Shown here: positions 35,818-43,444 of the stretch, piece by piece
Layout of the letters: each line of letters begins with the position of its first letter
Position numbering within the stretch: position 1 is the first letter of the stretch
NCBI GenBank assembly: GCA_947468275.1
Contig: CANIKO010000014.1
Coordinates: forward strand, 1-64,000
Length of the DNA stretch: 64,000 bases
DNA from: Bacteroidota bacterium
Lineage (GTDB): Bacteria; Bacteroidota; Bacteroidia; NS11-12g; UBA9320
Direction: 5' to 3'
Program-made: the position numbers and the translations under genes
Notes under the pieces: generated by a model
What the model saw: only the letters and a program-made list of their open reading frames with translations
Database searches by the model: none
Told to the model about the DNA's origin: nothing

Positions 35818-36807
35818 TTAAAAAAACGCTCCAACTAATTCTACCTCTGATATATTATTAAAGTAAGCACTACTGGGTAAATTTTTAAGCTGTTCTAAAA
35901 TTACCTCCAGACGATGTTCTTTTCCTATCAATGCAACTTCCACTTCTTCTATCTCTTTTTTTGCAAAAAAATCACCATAAATTCTAATTTCTTGTATAAG
36001 TCCCTTGTCTACATTCATGTGAACTTCCAAATGTCCGCCCGCAGTTTTTATGCCTTTTTGAAAAGTATACTTTGGTGAGTAGCCAAAGTTCCAATGCCAT
36101 TGACTGTATTTTTCATCGGCTAGATGTTGAATGGCTTTTTTATCGGTTTCCGAAAGTTCGTAAGATTCTACATCGCTGTAAATACTTACAATATATGCCA
36201 TCACTTTATCTCTGAATTCTTCTACTGTAATGGGTGTTTTTAAGTGACTTGAAATATTTGTAACCCTGCTGCGAACTGATTTCACAGCTTTATCTTCAAA
36301 TTTTAAGGGATTTACTCGCAGTGCTGCTGATAAATCAGAAATTTGCGAAGCAAAAAGCAATGTGCCATGGTGTAGTACTCTTTTTTTCTGGTGAAAAATA
36401 TGTTCCGCATTGCCTGAAAATTTTTGGCCATCAATCAAAATATCGTTTCGCCCTGAGAACTCTGCTCTAATTCCCAACTCAGCCATTACACCAATAATAG
36501 GTCTAGTATATTTTTTAAAATCTATTTCGGGCTGGGCATCGCCATAGTTCATAATAAAGGTAAAATTAAGATTACCCAAGTCATGGAATACCGCGCCACC
36601 ACCGGTTAAACGACGCACAACTTTTATGCTTTTATCGGCAACGGTTTCTGTATTTATTTCGGCAAGAGTGTTTTGATGTTTACCAACTATTATGGCGTTA
36701 TCATTTCGCCAAAGCATAAAAATATCTTCGTCAAAATTTTTAAGTAAGTATTCTTCGGTAGCTTGATTAAAGTAGGGTTCGGTAGAGTTGTTATGGATGA
36801 CTAGCAT
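35818..36807 (-). CDS. lplA: Lipoate-protein ligase A
   Basis: Activates free lipoate with ATP and attaches it to lipoyl domains, the salvage route parallel to LipB. I take the ATG at 36807 (MLVIHNNSTEPYFNQATEEYLL, a typical LplA start) rather than the track's TTG at 36849; the protein is then 329 residues. It has RRLTGGGAVFHDLGNLNFTF, catalytic Lys in GQKFSGNAEHIF, and the C-terminal accessory domain (about 250-329), which means full-length LplA. It stands alone. lipB at 0.7 kb gives the genome both routes. Confidence 0.92.
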   Translation of the reverse strand: MLVIHNNSTEPYFNQATEEYLLKNFDEDIFMLWRNDNAIIVGKHQNTLAEINTETVADKSIKVVRRLTGGGAVFHDLGNLNFTFIMNYGDAQPEIDFKKYTRPIIGVMAELGIRAEFSGRNDILIDGQKFSGNAEHIFHQKKRVLHHGTLLFASQISDLSAALRVNPLKFEDKAVKSVRSRVTNISSHLKTPITVEEFRDKVMAYIVSIYSDVESYELSETDKKAIQHLADEKYSQWHWNFGYSPKYTFQKGIKTAGGHLEVHMNVDKGLIQEIRIYGDFFAKKEIEEVEVALIGKEHRLEVILEQLKNLPSSAYFNNISEVELVGAFF

Positions 36808-36949
36808 TTTAATGAACTGTGTATTTTGAATTAAAAAATAAGTCTGCAAATTTGAATAAGTAAATCGGGTATGACAATAGTAGTTTTAATATTCTTCTTG
36901 AAAATTATTTAAAATAAAAAATCCCTAAAAATAGTGTAGTTTCGTTATA

Positions 36950-38005
36950 ATGAATAGGTTAAAATATTCCTTAATATTGACTTTAGGGTTTGCGTCAATA
37001 ACTTTTGGCCAAACTTCATTAAAACTTCCAAAATCAATTGCAAAAAACTGGGTATCAATTCCAGCCTTGGATTTTAAATTAGATGGAATGCAGGGAAATG
37101 ATTCAGTAAATTTTATTAAAACCTGCTATAAGGTTAAAATACAGGCCTTTTTTGTTTTCAATAAAGAAGTAACGAATTATGAATATAGAACTTTTGTTAA
37201 TGAAACTAAAAATTCTTCCATGCTGCCGGATACCAATAGCTGGAATACTGATTTTGAAATGGCCTTTAATGACCCTTTGCGGCAATACTATTTTTGCCAT
37301 CCTAAATATGGCGAATATCCAGTTGTAGGTGTTTCCCAAACTCAGGCTATGGCCTATTGTCAATGGCTTCAGGACAAGTTAAACAAGCGATTGTCTCAAT
37401 CGGAAAATAAGGATTACATATGTGTTGTTTCGCTACCAACGGATAAGCAATGGGAGTCGGTTTATTTTTATTCCTATTTAAATGATGAAAAGTACACTCA
37501 TTTTGCCTGGTTAATTGAAAACAAACTATTAAAAACGAAAGATAAGTATAATTTAAATTACGGCATGGATTTAACCAAGGAAGGAGTTGGGATATTTGAT
37601 TATATGAAGGATGGAGCTATGTATCCCGCAGGGTATAAAAAGTATAAACCAACAAAACATGGTATTTATAACTTATTAGGAAATGTGGCCGAATGGACAT
37701 TATCACCAGCTTACAATTTTACCGATAGTTCAAAAGTGTTTTTTAATAAGGATACGAAACAAATAATTTCCTATTATCGATGCAATGGTAAAGAGTTTTA
37801 TGATACCACAAAAAGTTATGATTATTACAATAACCCTTATAATTTAAAATCGGTTTATGAAAAGGATGGCTACTTCGCTGCAAAAGGAGGAAGCTGGTGC
37901 CACAGTACCTTTTATTTACAGCCTGAGGTTTCGCTGTTTTGCAAACCCAATGAACAGCACAGTTTTATAGGATTCAGGCCGGTAATGACTTTCGTGAAGA
38001 AATAA
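36950..38005 (+). CDS. GldK/GldJ-like SUMF1-domain protein
   Basis: The 351-residue protein has a signal peptide (cleavage near FGQ) but no lipobox, then a formylglycine-generating-enzyme-like (SUMF1) domain: FVFNKEVTNYEYRTFV, HPKYGEYPVVGVSQTQAMAYCQWL, GNVAEWTLSP, AAKGGSWCH and FIGFRPVM. The HPKY..YPVVGV segment closely matches GldK at 48.1 kb (HPKYDDYPVVGV), so it is a paralogue of the T9SS ring component GldK or of GldJ. It lacks the lipid anchor of both and has a different tail. It may be an accessory of the T9SS; that is an inference. It is monocistronic, far from gldKLMN. Confidence 0.82.
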   Translation: MNRLKYSLILTLGFASITFGQTSLKLPKSIAKNWVSIPALDFKLDGMQGNDSVNFIKTCYKVKIQAFFVFNKEVTNYEYRTFVNETKNSSMLPDTNSWNTDFEMAFNDPLRQYYFCHPKYGEYPVVGVSQTQAMAYCQWLQDKLNKRLSQSENKDYICVVSLPTDKQWESVYFYSYLNDEKYTHFAWLIENKLLKTKDKYNLNYGMDLTKEGVGIFDYMKDGAMYPAGYKKYKPTKHGIYNLLGNVAEWTLSPAYNFTDSSKVFFNKDTKQIISYYRCNGKEFYDTTKSYDYYNNPYNLKSVYEKDGYFAAKGGSWCHSTFYLQPEVSLFCKPNEQHSFIGFRPVMTFVKK

Positions 38006-38119
38006 AATTGATTCAGTGAAAATCATCATTCACTCCCCTTGATAAGTAATTTATATATTTTAATTATCGGTCTTATCGAATGTAAAGCATTTCAAAGGGG
38101 CACCGTGGCTTCGACCAAC

Positions 38120-38160
38120 ATTTTCAAATTTTCAAATCTCCAAATTTTCAAATTCCCAAA
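38120..38160. repeat. Five tandem 8-bp ATTTTCAA-like units beside ribH stop
   Basis: Positions 38120-38159 read as five 8-bp units: ATTTTCAA, ATTTTCAA, ATCTCCAA, ATTTTCAA, ATTCCCAA. They end one base before the ribH stop codon. The 16-mer ATTTTCAAATCTCCAA also occurs at 30543-30558 across the stop of trmD. The rest of the 38006-38160 gap shows no gene or terminator. Confidence 0.7.
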
Positions 38161-38631
38161 TCAAGCCAACATCTTCAGCAAACTAAAAGCAGCTTCTTCG
38201 CCTTTGTTGCCGTGTTTTCCTCCGGCTCGGTCTTCGGCTTGCTGCAAGGTATTGGTGGTAAGTACTCCGAAAATTACAGGTTTGTTGAATTTTAATCCAA
38301 CCTCCATTATGCCATTAGCGGTTGCTTGACAAATAAAATCAAAATGAGGGGTTTCGCCTTGAATCACACAACCAATGCAAATTACCCCATCTATTTCAGG
38401 GTTTTTTGCAAGTTTTTGAGCGGCTAATGGCAATTCAAACGTTCCGGGAACATACCTTGTAATAATATTTTGAGAAAAAACACCTGCTTTATGCAAGGTA
38501 GATAAAGTCCCTTTGTATAGGGATGAAGTTATTTTGTCATTCCATTCGGCACAAACTATGCCTAATCTATAAGTTGATCCATCCGGCAAGGGGGATGAAA
38601 AAACAGATAAATTTTTATCGGACGAAGACAT
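38161..38631 (-). CDS. ribH: 6,7-dimethyl-8-ribityllumazine synthase
   Basis: Condenses the ribitylamino-pyrimidine with dihydroxybutanone phosphate in riboflavin synthesis. The 156-residue protein has GIVCAEWNDKIT at the N-terminus, the VPGTFELPLAAQKL segment, GCVIQGETPHFDFICQATANGI and PVIFGVLTTNTLQQAEDRAGGKHGNKGEEAA, all characteristic. Length is normal. It lies 2 bp downstream of the TPR gene, in a probable pdhA-TPR-ribH transcription unit divergent from recF. No FMN riboswitch is visible upstream. Confidence 0.97.
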   Translation of the reverse strand: MSSSDKNLSVFSSPLPDGSTYRLGIVCAEWNDKITSSLYKGTLSTLHKAGVFSQNIITRYVPGTFELPLAAQKLAKNPEIDGVICIGCVIQGETPHFDFICQATANGIMEVGLKFNKPVIFGVLTTNTLQQAEDRAGGKHGNKGEEAAFSLLKMLA

Positions 38632-38633
38632 AA

Positions 38634-39323
38634 TTAGTTAGGTGATTGACCCATTTTAGACATAGCTCTGGCTATATATTTATTTACTAATTGGGCTTGT
38701 TGAGCTTCTTTATATTTATCACGAATCATTTTATAAGCTATAACAGCCGATTCATAATTTTTTACAGCTTCGTAATGTTGACCGGCTTTCATTAATAAAA
38801 GCGGAGAAGTGAAAATATTTTCACGTTCCTTGGCAGCATCCATATATAAATCAGCAGCCTTGGCGGTTTCATTCAATTCAGAATAACAATCGGCTTGCAA
38901 ACCAATTATTAATGCAGCCATAATTTCATCATCAAAACTTACATCCTCCATATATTCTAAAGCACTTTTAAAATCTTTTTTGCTCATGTAGGCTCTTCCT
39001 GCATAAAATTTTGCAAGATTACCTGCATTTGTATTGCCATATTCGTCAGCTACGTCTACCGCTGAAGGATATTTTCCATCGCCTTTCAAAACCTGATTCA
39101 TTGAATCTTTTTCAAAGTAGCGTTCAGCCATAAAAAGTTGTCCAGCGGCTTCTAGTTCCTGCCCCGGTTTGTATACTTTTTGATAGTAAATTAAGCCTGC
39201 AACAGCAACAATAAGTGCTATTAAAACAATGTTGGCATTCTTACGATGGTTTTCATACCAGTTAGCAATTTGGTTTAACTTTAACGAATCTTGCCAGTTT
39301 GATTTATTATTTTCAGTTGTCAT
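38634..39323 (-). CDS. Membrane-anchored tetratricopeptide repeat protein (YfgM-like)
   Basis: The 229-residue protein has a short cytoplasmic N-terminus, a single helix (about 32-48, NIVLIALIVAVAGLIYYQ), then TPR-like helical pairs (YAGRAYMSKKDFKSALEYME, ADCYSELNETAKAADLYMDAA, LMKAGQHYEAVKNYESAVIAY). This is the YfgM layout; YfgM works with periplasmic chaperones at the Sec translocon. A TPR gene next to ribH and divergent from recF is, as I recall, common in Bacteroidota. Spacing is 3 bp from pdhA and 2 bp from ribH, so they are co-transcribed. Confidence 0.85.
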   Translation of the reverse strand: MTTENNKSNWQDSLKLNQIANWYENHRKNANIVLIALIVAVAGLIYYQKVYKPGQELEAAGQLFMAERYFEKDSMNQVLKGDGKYPSAVDVADEYGNTNAGNLAKFYAGRAYMSKKDFKSALEYMEDVSFDDEIMAALIIGLQADCYSELNETAKAADLYMDAAKERENIFTSPLLLMKAGQHYEAVKNYESAVIAYKMIRDKYKEAQQAQLVNKYIARAMSKMGQSPN

Positions 39324-39326
39324 GTT

Positions 39327-40319
39327 TTATTCTATTATAAATGGGTATTCTTCTTGGTAAACATTGGTATATAAGGCATCAGCCGATGGGTATTCTGAAT
39401 TTTCGGCAAAATCAACTGATGCTAAAACAGTTTTTTCTATTCTTTCTTCTATTTGTTCAAGTTCTGCTTCTGAAGCCCATTTTTTTGAAAGAATTGTTTT
39501 TTTTACTCTTTCAATTGGGTCTTGCATTTTATAATCTTCTAGTTCTTCTTTAGTTCTGTATTTGGCAGGGTCGCTCATACTATGCCCGCGGTACCGGTAA
39601 GTTTTTATTTCTAAAAATGTAGGTCCATTGCCACTTCTGGCTCTTTCTGCTGCTTCGGCTATTGCGCTATGAACAGTTTCACATTGCATTCCATCCACTT
39701 GAAACGAAGGCATTCCGTATCCGTGACCAATTTTATATAAATCCAAGAGGTTAGTTGTTCGTTCTACAGAAGTGCCCATGGCATATTCATTATTTTCGCA
39801 AACAAATATAACGGGAAGTTTCCAAAGCATAGCCATGTTAAAAGTTTCGTGCAAAGCACCCTGACGGGCAGCTCCATCTCCAAAATAACAAACGCATAAA
39901 TTTTTGGTTCCTAAATATTGTTCTGCTAAAGCAATCCCAGCACCTAAAGGAATTTGACCACCAACAATTCCGTGGCCGCCAAAAAATCGGTGTTCTTTGC
40001 TAAACATATGCATGCTGCCGCCTTTTCCGCCGCTGCAACCGGTCACTTTCCCATAAAGTTCCGCCATTACTTTGTTAGCACTAATGCCGCAGGCTAATGC
40101 ATGGGCGTGGTCGCGATATGCTGTAATAATATTATCTTCCTTGGTAATAGCAGTCATGGTGCCGGCTACTACCGCCTCCTGACCGATATACAAATGGCAA
40201 AATCCACGAATCTTCTGCTGCCCGTAGAGTTGTGCTGTTTTCTCTTCGAACTTCCGCATTAGCGTCATTTCTTCAAACCATTTAAAGTAGGTTTCTTTAC
40301 TAAAGGTTACTTTTGCCAT
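39327..40319 (-). CDS. pdhA: Pyruvate dehydrogenase E1 component, alpha subunit
   Basis: Part of the thiamine-diphosphate E1 that decarboxylates pyruvate and transfers acetyl to lipoyl-E2. The 330-residue protein has MTLMRKFEEKTAQLYGQQKIRGF at the start, the ThDP-binding motif GDGAARQGALHETFNMAML ending in CENNEYAMGT, and the loop YRYRGHSMSDPAKYRT. The beta subunit and E2 are not adjacent. The lipoate genes lipB and lplA in the window serve its partner E2. It heads the pdhA-TPR-ribH cluster, divergent from recF across 51 bp. Confidence 0.95.
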   Translation of the reverse strand: MAKVTFSKETYFKWFEEMTLMRKFEEKTAQLYGQQKIRGFCHLYIGQEAVVAGTMTAITKEDNIITAYRDHAHALACGISANKVMAELYGKVTGCSGGKGGSMHMFSKEHRFFGGHGIVGGQIPLGAGIALAEQYLGTKNLCVCYFGDGAARQGALHETFNMAMLWKLPVIFVCENNEYAMGTSVERTTNLLDLYKIGHGYGMPSFQVDGMQCETVHSAIAEAAERARSGNGPTFLEIKTYRYRGHSMSDPAKYRTKEELEDYKMQDPIERVKKTILSKKWASEAELEQIEERIEKTVLASVDFAENSEYPSADALYTNVYQEEYPFIIE

Positions 40320-40370
40320 CTATTATTTTAAGCAAGCCGCAAAAATATACATTTAACTAAAATTTGTCCA

Positions 40371-41450
40371 TTGTTTTTAAAAAACATTTCAATAAGTCAA
40401 TTTAAAAGTCATTCAACAGCTACTTTGCAGTTGGAACGGGGCATTAACTGCATCATTGGTAAAAACGGTGTGGGTAAAACCAATCTTTTGGACTCTGTTT
40501 ACTGTTTGCTCAATGGTAAAAGCTACTTTCAAATGACAGATGCTTTGTGCATTTTGCTCGGTGAAACCTATTATTTGTTAAAAGGAAATTTACAGGAAAC
40601 GGATGAAACGGAAACCCAATTAATGGTTTCATTTCAAATTGGCAAACGAAAATCCATCCGTCTAAATGATGAACCGGTAAATAAACTGGCGGAGTTTTTT
40701 GGAAAATACCCTTGTGTGGTAATCGCTCCCGATGATGTGGAGATAATAAATGGGGAAAGCGATCAGCGCAGGAGGTTTTTTGATTATATGCTTTCGGTGG
40801 TGGATCCCCTGTATTTAAAGAATTTGTCGGCTTACAACAAAGTACTGGAAACCCGCAACAAACAGTTAAAAGTTTTTTTGGAAAACGATAATTTTGATGC
40901 CGTATTACTTGATTATTATGATACAAAACTTGAACTGCATGGGTCTTATATTTTTAAAGTAAGGCAGCAATCAACCACAATTTTTGAAGGTTATTTTAAT
41001 AAAGTATACGCTGAAATAGCGGCAGGAGCGGAAGTTCCTGTGTTTAAATTTATAAGCAAATTACACGATTCTGATTTTAAAACCGGATTTGCCCAAACCT
41101 TGAATAAAGATAGAATTTTAGGACGAACCAGTTTTGGAACTCACCGCGACGACTGGTCGTTTGAACTGAATGGAATGCCTTTAAAAAAAACAGGTTCACA
41201 AGGCCAAATAAAATCCTTTTTGATAGCCCTGAAACTGGCCATGTATAATTTTATTTATGAAAAGCGAAATGTAAAACCCTTGCTATTGTTGGATGATATA
41301 TTTGAAAAGATAGATACCTCAAGGATGCAGCAATTGGTAGAAATAATTTCAAAAACCGACATGGGACAGGTAATTATTACCGATACCAATAAAAAAAGGG
41401 TGGAGGAGTATTTTGAGGGGAGGGGAGAGGTTGGGTTTTTTGAGTTATGA
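40371..41450 (+). CDS. recF: DNA replication and repair protein RecF
   Basis: SMC-like ATPase that helps load RecA onto gapped DNA. The 359-residue protein has the N-terminus MFLKNISISQFKSH, Walker A IGKNGVGKTN (about 29-38), the signature-like GSQGQIKSFLIALKLA and Walker B LLLLDDIFEKID. The only start compatible with the family's N-terminus is TTG at 40371; the next Met is ~54 codons in, past Walker A. So translation probably begins at TTG, implying low expression. It is divergent from pdhA, and its DciA-like neighbour DUF721 lies 1.5 kb on. Confidence 0.95.
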   Translation: MFLKNISISQFKSHSTATLQLERGINCIIGKNGVGKTNLLDSVYCLLNGKSYFQMTDALCILLGETYYLLKGNLQETDETETQLMVSFQIGKRKSIRLNDEPVNKLAEFFGKYPCVVIAPDDVEIINGESDQRRRFFDYMLSVVDPLYLKNLSAYNKVLETRNKQLKVFLENDNFDAVLLDYYDTKLELHGSYIFKVRQQSTTIFEGYFNKVYAEIAAGAEVPVFKFISKLHDSDFKTGFAQTLNKDRILGRTSFGTHRDDWSFELNGMPLKKTGSQGQIKSFLIALKLAMYNFIYEKRNVKPLLLLDDIFEKIDTSRMQQLVEIISKTDMGQVIITDTNKKRVEEYFEGRGEVGFFEL

Positions 41451-41465
41451 ATTATAAGTGATGAG

Positions 41466-41493
41466 TTATGAATGTTGAATTATGAATGTTGAA
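41466..41493. repeat. 14-bp tandem duplication (two units)
   Basis: TTATGAATGTTGAA occurs twice back to back, 16 bp after the recF stop, at the edge of a structured intergenic element. Confidence 0.8.
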
Positions 41494-41497
41494 TTGT

Positions 41498-41598
41498 CGC
41501 TATCGCTTCGCCTCCGGCGAGTTATTTATGAATAAGCATCTTGCCAAAATTGCCGGAGGCAATGGATATGGGTCATTTGCAAGATGCAAGCGACAGCG
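41498..41598. repeat. Structured ~100-bp intergenic element with interlocked inverted repeats
   Basis: Arm pairs: CGCTATCGCTT (41498-41508) with AAGCGACAGCG (41588-41598, one mismatch); GCCTCCGGC (41510-41518) with GCCGGAGGC (41552-41560); GCATCTTGC (41536-41544) with GCAAGATGC (41579-41587). The second and third pairs cross, so they cannot both form a simple nested stem. CGCC-TCC-GGCG and ATTGCC-GGA-GGCAAT are also short local hairpins. The element is GC-richer than its surroundings and non-coding. It may be a dispersed REP/MITE-like repeat or a structured RNA. Confidence 0.6.
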
Positions 41599-41692
41599 GG
41601 GTTAAAACTGTCACCAAATAAGAGTTCTACTAAGGTTTTAAAACGTGAAAAGATATAATAACACAAAATCCTGTAAAATATTAATTTTAAAT

Positions 41693-41717
41693 GGTACGAG
41701 TTTTGGAAACTCGCACC
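41693..41717. repeat. Hairpin next to the YD-repeat-like gene stop
   Basis: CGAGTTT / AAACTCG form a perfect 7-bp stem with a TGG loop, extended by GGT / ACC after one mismatch. It sits 15 bp beyond the stop of the minus-strand gene at 41732. Without a T-tract on the minus strand it is a repeat-type hairpin or a weak terminator. The ~95 bp between it and the previous element hold nothing I recognise. Confidence 0.55.
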
Positions 41718-41731
41718 AGCAGGGGGAGGCT

Positions 41732-42709
41732 CTAGTAATAAGCAAACTGCTCAATTCGTATATTAGGGACAGCCATATATAAATCTTTAGACTGATATCC
41801 TTGGGAAATGGTAATTCTTTCCTTTAATAAGCCTAAATAATTGTAAGTATAAAATATTTCAGGGAAATAAAAATTATTTGGCATTTTATTGGTAATGTCA
41901 TCTTCATGGGTTTTATGAGTAATACTTGTTAGTCTTTTATCCATATTGTAATTGTAAACAGTTTTTAAAGAATAAGGGTCGTAATATTTTAAATTATCAT
42001 CTTTAATAGTTTTTTCTATAATTAATCCATTTTGATAAATACTTTCAATGTGATAACCTTCTCTCCATCTTTTAATGTGATTTAGTCCATTTGTATCTAT
42101 TTCAAATGACAATGAATCTAAATGGTTTTCCCATTTGGTTTTAATTAGTTTATTCGCTTTATCAATGGTAAAAGTTGTTCCTTTCCAATGAGATGAAGTA
42201 TCTGTCAAAACAATGTTATCATTTTCATTCCTTAAGAATTTTGTATCAAAGTGAATTCTTTTTTGATACTTTGTTTTAATTTTTACCATTGAATATGAAT
42301 AATAACCAATAATTCGGCCTTCGTCGTTATAAGTTATTGAATCAATATTTTCATACTCTTTATTTTTAAATTCCGAATAAATTAATTGGCCTGATTTATT
42401 GTATTTGTAAATAGTTTCTGATAGTATCTTTTTATTATATGCATTTGATGAATTGGATAAGTTGTAATTCTGTTCCGAAATTAATTGCCCTGATTCACTA
42501 AATTCAAAATCAGTAAATGAATTATTTCCAACAAAATATTTAATCGTTCTAATTTTAGCCATTTTAAATGTTGCTATTTCACTCTCTGTAAAAGGTAACT
42601 GCCATGCGAAAGGTGAAATATAGTCAGGCTCAAAATTTTTAGGAATCTGAGAATATGTTAATATTGGGCAAACAAATATTATCAGAATAATTTGAAAAGA
42701 TATTTTCAT
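41732..42709 (-). CDS. Secreted YD-repeat-like protein, function unknown
   Basis: The 325-residue protein has a signal peptide (hydrophobic 3-18, cleavage near TYSQ). It then contains degenerate repeats with aromatic-glycine turns such as YKYNKSGQLIYSEF, TYNDEGRIIGYYSYS and YTYNYLGLLKERITI. These resemble the YD/RHS-type beta repeats found in many Bacteroidota hypothetical secreted proteins. No toxin or enzyme domain, and no T9SS sorting domain, is visible. It stands alone between two repeat-rich gaps and its base composition is AT-richer than recF. Confidence 0.65.
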   Translation of the reverse strand: MKISFQIILIIFVCPILTYSQIPKNFEPDYISPFAWQLPFTESEIATFKMAKIRTIKYFVGNNSFTDFEFSESGQLISEQNYNLSNSSNAYNKKILSETIYKYNKSGQLIYSEFKNKEYENIDSITYNDEGRIIGYYSYSMVKIKTKYQKRIHFDTKFLRNENDNIVLTDTSSHWKGTTFTIDKANKLIKTKWENHLDSLSFEIDTNGLNHIKRWREGYHIESIYQNGLIIEKTIKDDNLKYYDPYSLKTVYNYNMDKRLTSITHKTHEDDITNKMPNNFYFPEIFYTYNYLGLLKERITISQGYQSKDLYMAVPNIRIEQFAYY

Positions 42710-42784
42710 GGTTTATTATAAACGTTTTTAATAATTTTTTAACGTTTCAAATATAATTTAAAGTGTCCCTCTGTCAATAATTTA

Positions 42785-42886
42785 GGCTAAAGCCAATGGC
42801 CTTTTATTATTTTTTATCAGTTCATTAGAATGAACTGCAATGGATGGTTTGTAGCCAAATCCATTGCCGTTGGCTTTAGCCAACGG
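42785..42886. repeat. Cloverleaf-like REP element with three inverted repeats
   Basis: Outer arms GGCTAAAGCCAATGGC (42785-42800) and GCCGTTGGCTTTAGCC (42866-42881) are near-perfect complements (one mismatch). An inner perfect 9-bp stem is CAGTTCATT / AATGAACTG (42818-42837, loop AG). The right arm itself forms CCGTTGGCT-TT-AGCCAACGG (42867-42886). The remaining parts of the 42710-43008 gap show no gene. GGCTAAAGCC-type repeats are dispersed between genes in many Bacteroidota genomes; here there is one copy. Confidence 0.7.
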
Positions 42887-43008
42887 CTTTAAAAGATTTT
42901 TAAAGAAATCCTGAATTTTTTAAATCCTAAAAATCATAGTCAAGACAATTAGGCAAAACAAAAATTAGCAAAACTGAAAAAAATCGTGTTGGTTTGAACT
43001 ATCCATTT

Positions 43009-43296
43009 ATGTTTACCGACGAAAAACCTATAAAGCAAGTAATCAATGAATTGTTGAATGCTTATAAACTCAATGGCAAAATTGATGAACTTAAAATTTG
43101 GAACAACTGGCCGGATATTGTTGGGGTGGTTATAGCTAAAAATACAAGCAAACTTCAATTAAAGGGAAATACGCTTTACATTTATGTGGAATCGGCGCCT
43201 TTAAAAAGTGAACTCACGTTTCACCGCAGTGTTATTTTGCAAAAAATTAATGCCTACTTTGGAACTCAAATCGTTAAAGAAATCAATATCAAATGA
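43009..43296 (+). CDS. DUF721 / DciA-like protein
   Basis: I take the ATG at 43009 (MFTDEKPIKQVINELL, 95 residues) instead of the track's TTG at 42994. The protein has the DUF721 pattern: an N-terminal helix, WNNWPDIVGVVIAKNTSKLQLKGNTLYIYVESAPLKSELTFHRSVIL, and a short C-terminal beta/basic tail. DciA proteins of this family interact with and load the replicative helicase DnaB; small DUF721 proteins near recF are typical in Bacteroidota. Function here is by homology only. The stop overlaps the start of a 30-codon ORF (ATGA). Confidence 0.85.
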   Translation: MFTDEKPIKQVINELLNAYKLNGKIDELKIWNNWPDIVGVVIAKNTSKLQLKGNTLYIYVESAPLKSELTFHRSVILQKINAYFGTQIVKEINIK

Positions 43297-43385
43297 CCAT
43301 AACAGAAATACTATCAGATTCATTGGGAATTAAATATGGTCATTCGATATGGCAAATGTTTAAAAATAAATCGCAGATTAGATAA
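43293..43385 (+). CDS. Putative 30-residue ORF coupled to DUF721
   Basis: An ATG at 43293 overlaps the DUF721 stop as ATGA and opens a 30-codon frame (MTITEILSDSLGIKYG...) ending at TAA 43385. It is too short for the ORF track. The peptide has no signal or membrane helix, and its C-terminus is basic. The ATGA overlap is the same coupling used in gldAFG. It could be a real small protein, the remnant of a decayed gene, or chance. Confidence 0.35.
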   Translation: MTITEILSDSLGIKYGHSIWQMFKNKSQIR

Positions 43386-43444
43386 TACCAATTATTACAA
43401 AATAAAAATAAATTAATTATCAAATATTAATTACATATCAAATA

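Noticed and set aside
38039-38329. 96-aa plus-strand ORF over the ribH 3' end
   Set aside because: Antisense to ribH and passes through the ATTTTCAA repeat (giving FKFSNLQIFKF), so it is an artefact of the repeat.
40510-40926. 138-aa minus-strand ORF in recF
   Set aside because: Antisense to the conserved RecF core; no start or family support.
41732-42709. RHS/polymorphic toxin
   Set aside because: The YD-like repeats suggested it, but no toxin domain, PAAR/VgrG, immunity gene or full RHS core is present.
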